This document shows positions 54,674 through 57,595 of a stretch of DNA of 57,595 nt, one piece after another. The number at the start of each line of letters is the position of its first letter. Within the stretch, counting starts at the first letter, position 1. The notes beneath the pieces were generated by a model, which was not told the DNA's origin, did not search any database, and saw only the letters and a program-made list of their open reading frames with translations. The stretch lies in NCBI RefSeq assembly GCF_947495845.1, contig NZ_CANMAO010000014.1, forward strand, positions 1-57,595, written 5' to 3'. Position numbers and translations under genes: made by a program. This DNA comes from an uncultured Endozoicomonas sp. Lineage in GTDB: Bacteria > Pseudomonadota > Gammaproteobacteria > Pseudomonadales > Endozoicomonadaceae.

Positions 54674-55603
54674 TTAAAACTTATAACTCACAGCAAAGTA
54701 ATGGCTTGCACCACTGGATTTGGTATTTTTAGTGCCAAATAAATTGCCATCATCTTTAATCAGGTAGGTGTTTGAGTAGAGTTTAAGTCCATAGCCAAGT
54801 GCAAATTTATCAAAGTGCCAATAAATGCCATTGAACATTTGCCCGCCATTACTTGTGAACTTTTTATCATAATGAATGGATTTATCATTGGAACTGGTTT
54901 TGCCGCCAAATTGATAGTCAAGATAGCCTTGGTAAGCAATGAAAGAGCCATTGTCAAAGTGAACAAACGGAGTAAACCAATTGGTAGTTACCTGATAGCC
55001 GTTCCAATCCTTATTATTGAGGTCGTACATAGCGTAGAGATTGAAACCCATCAGGCCAAACCAGGGAACCTGCATGTCTGCACCAATGCCCCAGAATGAG
55101 GTGTTGGTATCTTCGCTTGGGACATCAAGATACTTAACTTTCTGCGTAGCGTTGTCCGTGTACTCGTATGTATTTGTTCCCCCACCCCCACCCCAATTAA
55201 ACAATGTTGAAAAATAAACATCCTTCACTGGTCCCCAAGGCAGACTGTCAAAAAGCCCTGCCACTGAGAATCTGGGGTTAAGCTTCATAAACATCTTTGA
55301 GCTGCCATGCTTGTCACTGCTTTCACGGTTGGCGAGGTTGAAAACATCAACATATCCGTATAATTGGAGGAATCCTGAGCGCCCACCAAACTCTAACTCA
55401 AAATAATCATGACCATCATGGGCTGCACTATCTGCGCGTGGAAGCTCCTTATAGGCATACATCAAGTTAAGGTTCATCCACATAAAATCATTATTGGGTG
55501 GACTACCATCGTCGTAATCAGTGGCTAATGCCAAGCCGGGAGCAAGCGATAGAATAAAAGCGAGCAACGTCGTATAAAAAACAGAGTGGGCGGTGGCTCT
55601 CAT
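54674..55603 (-). CDS. tsx: Nucleoside-specific channel-forming protein Tsx
   Basis: The 309-residue outer-membrane protein has a signal peptide (cut near residue 28) and the Tsx-type barrel: DFMWMNLNLMYAYKE, YFELEFGGRSGFLQLYGYVDVFN, SFWGIGADMQVPWFG, GYLDYQFGG, and the end ASHYFAVSYKF. Tsx admits nucleosides, and the deo genes for nucleoside breakdown lie 3 kb away. GGAGG precedes the ATG. It follows the TrmB-like regulator by 65 bases on the same strand and is probably controlled by it. Confidence 0.9.
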   Translation of the reverse strand: MRATAHSVFYTTLLAFILSLAPGLALATDYDDGSPPNNDFMWMNLNLMYAYKELPRADSAAHDGHDYFELEFGGRSGFLQLYGYVDVFNLANRESSDKHGSSKMFMKLNPRFSVAGLFDSLPWGPVKDVYFSTLFNWGGGGGTNTYEYTDNATQKVKYLDVPSEDTNTSFWGIGADMQVPWFGLMGFNLYAMYDLNNKDWNGYQVTTNWFTPFVHFDNGSFIAYQGYLDYQFGGKTSSNDKSIHYDKKFTSNGGQMFNGIYWHFDKFALGYGLKLYSNTYLIKDDGNLFGTKNTKSSGASHYFAVSYKF

Positions 55604-55668
55604 GATCAGCCTCCATATTTTAAGGAAGGATCATAAGTATAGAAAAGATAGAGGCAAACGCTGGGGAA

Positions 55669-56409
55669 TTACAGCGTTCCCCATAACGTTTCAAAAATAA
55701 TCTGCTGAGCGGCTGCAATCTCTGGTGATTCCAACACGACAGCGACAGGGTAGTCTCTCGAGCCAAGAGAAATCATCGCTACCTTGGGCGGATAGATCGC
55801 AATATAACTGGCATCCATACGACCTTTTGCATCTATCCACTTGCGTTCAGAAAGTTGCGCATCTTCACCGCCGTCACCAATAGCAATTACCCGAACATTG
55901 ATGTTCTTGCGAATACGCTGTTGAGTGTAGTTAGGAAAAGGGCGATAGAGATGTTGCCGGATCAACTTTGAAGAAAATACACAATAGGTTTTTTCTGGCT
56001 GTTGGGCGACGGTATTGAGAATATCCTTGAGAACAAACTCAATGCCACTGTCGCCTTCATAAAAGCGAACATTACCGGCATTAAAATCCGGCTTCAGGTG
56101 GTTCAACTGAGGAATCAACCGATGCTTCATTTCTTCAATGGTGGCATCCAGTGCCTGACGTTTATCTTCTGCCAGATCGAGTAGTTTCTCCGGGGGCTCT
56201 GCCGAAAAGATACGACGTTTTCCCTTCGGGAAGTAACTGACGACACCTTTATCCGCCAGGCCTTTCAATGTGTCGTAGGTGGTGCCGCGATTGATGTTTG
56301 CCTGACTGGCGATATCACGAATAGAAGCTGAACCCAGCTTCAAAAGCGCCAGATAAATGCTGATTTCCCGCTGATCGAGCCCCAGGTTTTCCAGAACATC
56401 AAGATTCAT
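55669..56409 (-). CDS. TrmB-like transcriptional regulator
   Basis: The 246-residue protein has a TrmB winged helix (about 3-70: LGLDQREISIYLALLKLGSASIRDIASQANINRGTTYDTLKGLADKG read in parts), a coiled linker, and a C-terminal PLD-like effector domain (about 110-245) with VFSSKLIRQHLYRPFPNY. TrmB proteins respond to sugars or other small ligands. A GTG at 56415 precedes the chosen ATG at 56407-56409. Its promoter region carries a 7-base inverted repeat that overlaps a TTGACA box, a typical self-repression layout. Confidence 0.87.
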   Translation of the reverse strand: MNLDVLENLGLDQREISIYLALLKLGSASIRDIASQANINRGTTYDTLKGLADKGVVSYFPKGKRRIFSAEPPEKLLDLAEDKRQALDATIEEMKHRLIPQLNHLKPDFNAGNVRFYEGDSGIEFVLKDILNTVAQQPEKTYCVFSSKLIRQHLYRPFPNYTQQRIRKNINVRVIAIGDGGEDAQLSERKWIDAKGRMDASYIAIYPPKVAMISLGSRDYPVAVVLESPEIAAAQQIIFETLWGTL

Positions 56410-56780
56410 AAGCACATTGCCATTATCTATAAAGCCTATTAAATCAGAAGGCTAATCCTATAAAATTGGCTTTTTGTGATTGTTTGTCAATTATTTTATG
56501 ACAAATAGGGTTGTCTTTTAGTGTGCTGACGATACCCTTATAAATATACTCCGGTCATTGCTTACCCCTGTGAGCAATACACAACAGGCTCAGTGTACTG
56601 ACAATCAACAGTGGTCGCTTGATGCCTCCATTATGCCGGATAACCAATACTGGTTTTGGTAACTCCCATCGGATACTCATTCCTCGGCAACTGACTGGTC
56701 AGAATGGCTATTCATTGAGTTACCAGAAGCGCAACATACCGAAGAAAGTGCTCAATCTGGCACTTTATAAAGAGGCTACG
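56410..56780. other. Divergent gap between the TrmB-like gene and glmU
   Basis: The 371-base region holds the inverted repeat at 56483-56505 and an AT-rich TATAAA at 56539-56544. A frame open from an ATG at 56622 runs 53 codons straight into glmU with no stop; I read it as untranslated leader because GAGG precedes the glmU ATG at 56781. The usual neighbour atpC is not present. Confidence 0.5.
56483..56505. promoter_or_regulatory. Candidate operator and promoter of the TrmB-like gene
   Basis: TTTGTCA and TGACAAA are perfect complements with nine AT bases between. On the minus strand, TTGACA (56490-56485) at one arm could act as a -35 box, followed by TTTTAT about 19 bases downstream. Binding there would block RNA polymerase. 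Confidence 0.5.
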
Positions 56781-57595
56781 ATGAGAGCTGATATCGTCAT
56801 TCTGGCGGCCGGTCAAGGCAGCCGCATGAAGTCTAATCTGCCTAAAGTGCTGCATACCATTGCCGGCAAACCCATGCTGGAACATGTCATTCTGGCGGCC
56901 CAGAACACCCAGAGCATGGTTGGTGAAGGTAAAATTCATGTGGTGGTTGGCCACGGTGCGGATCAGGTAAAGGCAGCGCTGGGTCATTACGACCTGAACT
57001 GGGTGCATCAGGATCAACAGTTGGGTACAGGTCATGCGGTTCAGCAGGCGCTACCCGGTTGTGAAGGTGCTGATGTGGTGTTGGTGCTTTATGGTGATGT
57101 GCCTTTAATCGAGCCTGCCTCCCTGATTTCTCTGCTTAACACCAGCAATATAGGCAGCCTTGGTTTACTAACTATTAATCTGGCTAATCCGTCAGGCTAT
57201 GGTCGTATTATTCGCGATGAGTCCAACCATATTCAGGCCATTGTTGAAGAAAAAGATGCAACGCCTGAGCAGCAGGCAGTCAGTGAAATTAACACCGGCA
57301 TTATGGCTATTCCTGGCAACAAGGTTAGCAATTGGATAAGCAGCCTGAAGAATAACAATGCTCAGGGTGAGTTTTACCTGACCGATGTTGTGGCAATGGC
57401 TGTTGAGCAGAACGTTTCTGTTATTAATACTCAACCCCAGAGTCGGATTGAAGTTGAAGGCGTCAATAGTCGTATTCAGCAAATGGAATTAGAACGCGCT
57501 CTTCAGGAAAAACTGGCGACAGATCTAATGATTAATGGTGTCACTGTCGTAGATTCAAAGCGTCTGGACATTCGTGGTGAAGTAACAGCCGGTCA
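56781..57595 (+). CDS. glmU: GlmU, UDP-N-acetylglucosamine pyrophosphorylase/acetyltransferase (5' part)
   Basis: The window cuts this gene after about 271 codons. The visible part is the pyrophosphorylase domain: DIVILAAGQGSRMKSNLP with the nucleotide loop, QLGTGHAVQQAL, VLYGDVPLIEP with the metal Asp, EINTGIMAIP and GEFYLTDVVAMA, then the linker and the first left-handed helix turns. GlmU makes UDP-GlcNAc for peptidoglycan and LPS. GAGG lies upstream of the ATG. The acetyltransferase half continues beyond the window. Confidence 0.95.
   Translation, partial: MRADIVILAAGQGSRMKSNLPKVLHTIAGKPMLEHVILAAQNTQSMVGEGKIHVVVGHGADQVKAALGHYDLNWVHQDQQLGTGHAVQQALPGCEGADVVLVLYGDVPLIEPASLISLLNTSNIGSLGLLTINLANPSGYGRIIRDESNHIQAIVEEKDATPEQQAVSEINTGIMAIPGNKVSNWISSLKNNNAQGEFYLTDVVAMAVEQNVSVINTQPQSRIEVEGVNSRIQQMELERALQEKLATDLMINGVTVVDSKRLDIRGEVTAG

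Noticed and set aside
56622-56780. N-terminal extension of GlmU by 53 residues
   Set aside because: GlmU proteins begin just before the LAAGQGSRMK loop, and a GAGG site precedes the ATG at 56781.

Overview
The window looks like chromosomal DNA of a marine, probably host-associated gammaproteobacterium. RlmJ, PBP1b with a UB2H-like region, YqcC, TfoX-C, Tsx, OprD, DeoB/DeoD and a GlmU fragment are typical of that class. The three dispersed short palindromic element families, the choline-to-betaine genes and the large RTX adhesin fit Oceanospirillales/Endozoicomonas-like genomes. This placement is an inference from gene content. I found no rRNA, tRNA, CRISPR array, integrase or complete insertion sequence.

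Layout. 1-7.6 kb (mostly minus strand): a small membrane protein; then S8 protease, TonB-dependent receptor, YfiR-family periplasmic protein and CHASE8-type hybrid histidine kinase, the last three tightly packed. 7.6-11.5 kb: DedA protein, ATP-grasp protein, YHS-domain protein, DoxX-like protein, RlmJ. 11.7-19.6 kb: an OlsF-like double acyltransferase, DinB-like protein, gcvH, moeB, a TfoX-C protein, mrcB (PBP1b), a TPR lipoprotein and YqcC. 19.6-32.1 kb: a disordered protein of unknown function, then a four-gene type I secretion operon (ABC exporter, HlyD adaptor, about 2230-residue RTX/VCBS/vWA adhesin, TolC-like channel). 32.2-37.7 kb: an unknown gene, then betB, betA and a short BCCT-like transporter. 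37.7-44.6 kb: a decayed permease/thioredoxin remnant, mobile repeats, and a complete five-gene peptide ABC importer. 44.6-47.4 kb: a LysR regulator and glutamate decarboxylase. 47.4-51.8 kb: a candidate structured RNA, then deoC, a deoA remnant, an atypical LPS-kinase-like gene, deoB and deoD. 51.8-57.6 kb: a META lipoprotein, HiPIP, OprD-type porin, Tsx channel, TrmB-like regulator, and the 5' part of glmU.

How the genes work together. The TonB receptor, YfiR and CHASE8 kinase look like one envelope-spanning signalling unit. The Tsx channel and the deo genes could together take up and break down nucleosides: Tsx admits them, DeoD phosphorolyses purine nucleosides, DeoB isomerises the pentose phosphate and DeoC cleaves it. 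The thymidine phosphorylase step is broken here. The bet genes make the osmoprotectant betaine, and the neighbouring transporter may supply substrate. The type I operon makes and exports a surface adhesin that carries an N-terminal retention module and a possible LapG-type cleavage site.

The main points for a second look are: the TonB receptor/YfiR/CHASE8 kinase unit; a candidate RNA at 47486-47664 with two helices in pseudoknot order and an intrinsic terminator; the remodelled deo operon; three different MITE-like families, each present twice; a deletion that joins a permease start to a thioredoxin end; and a 16-codon upstream ORF that overlaps the gcvH start codon.
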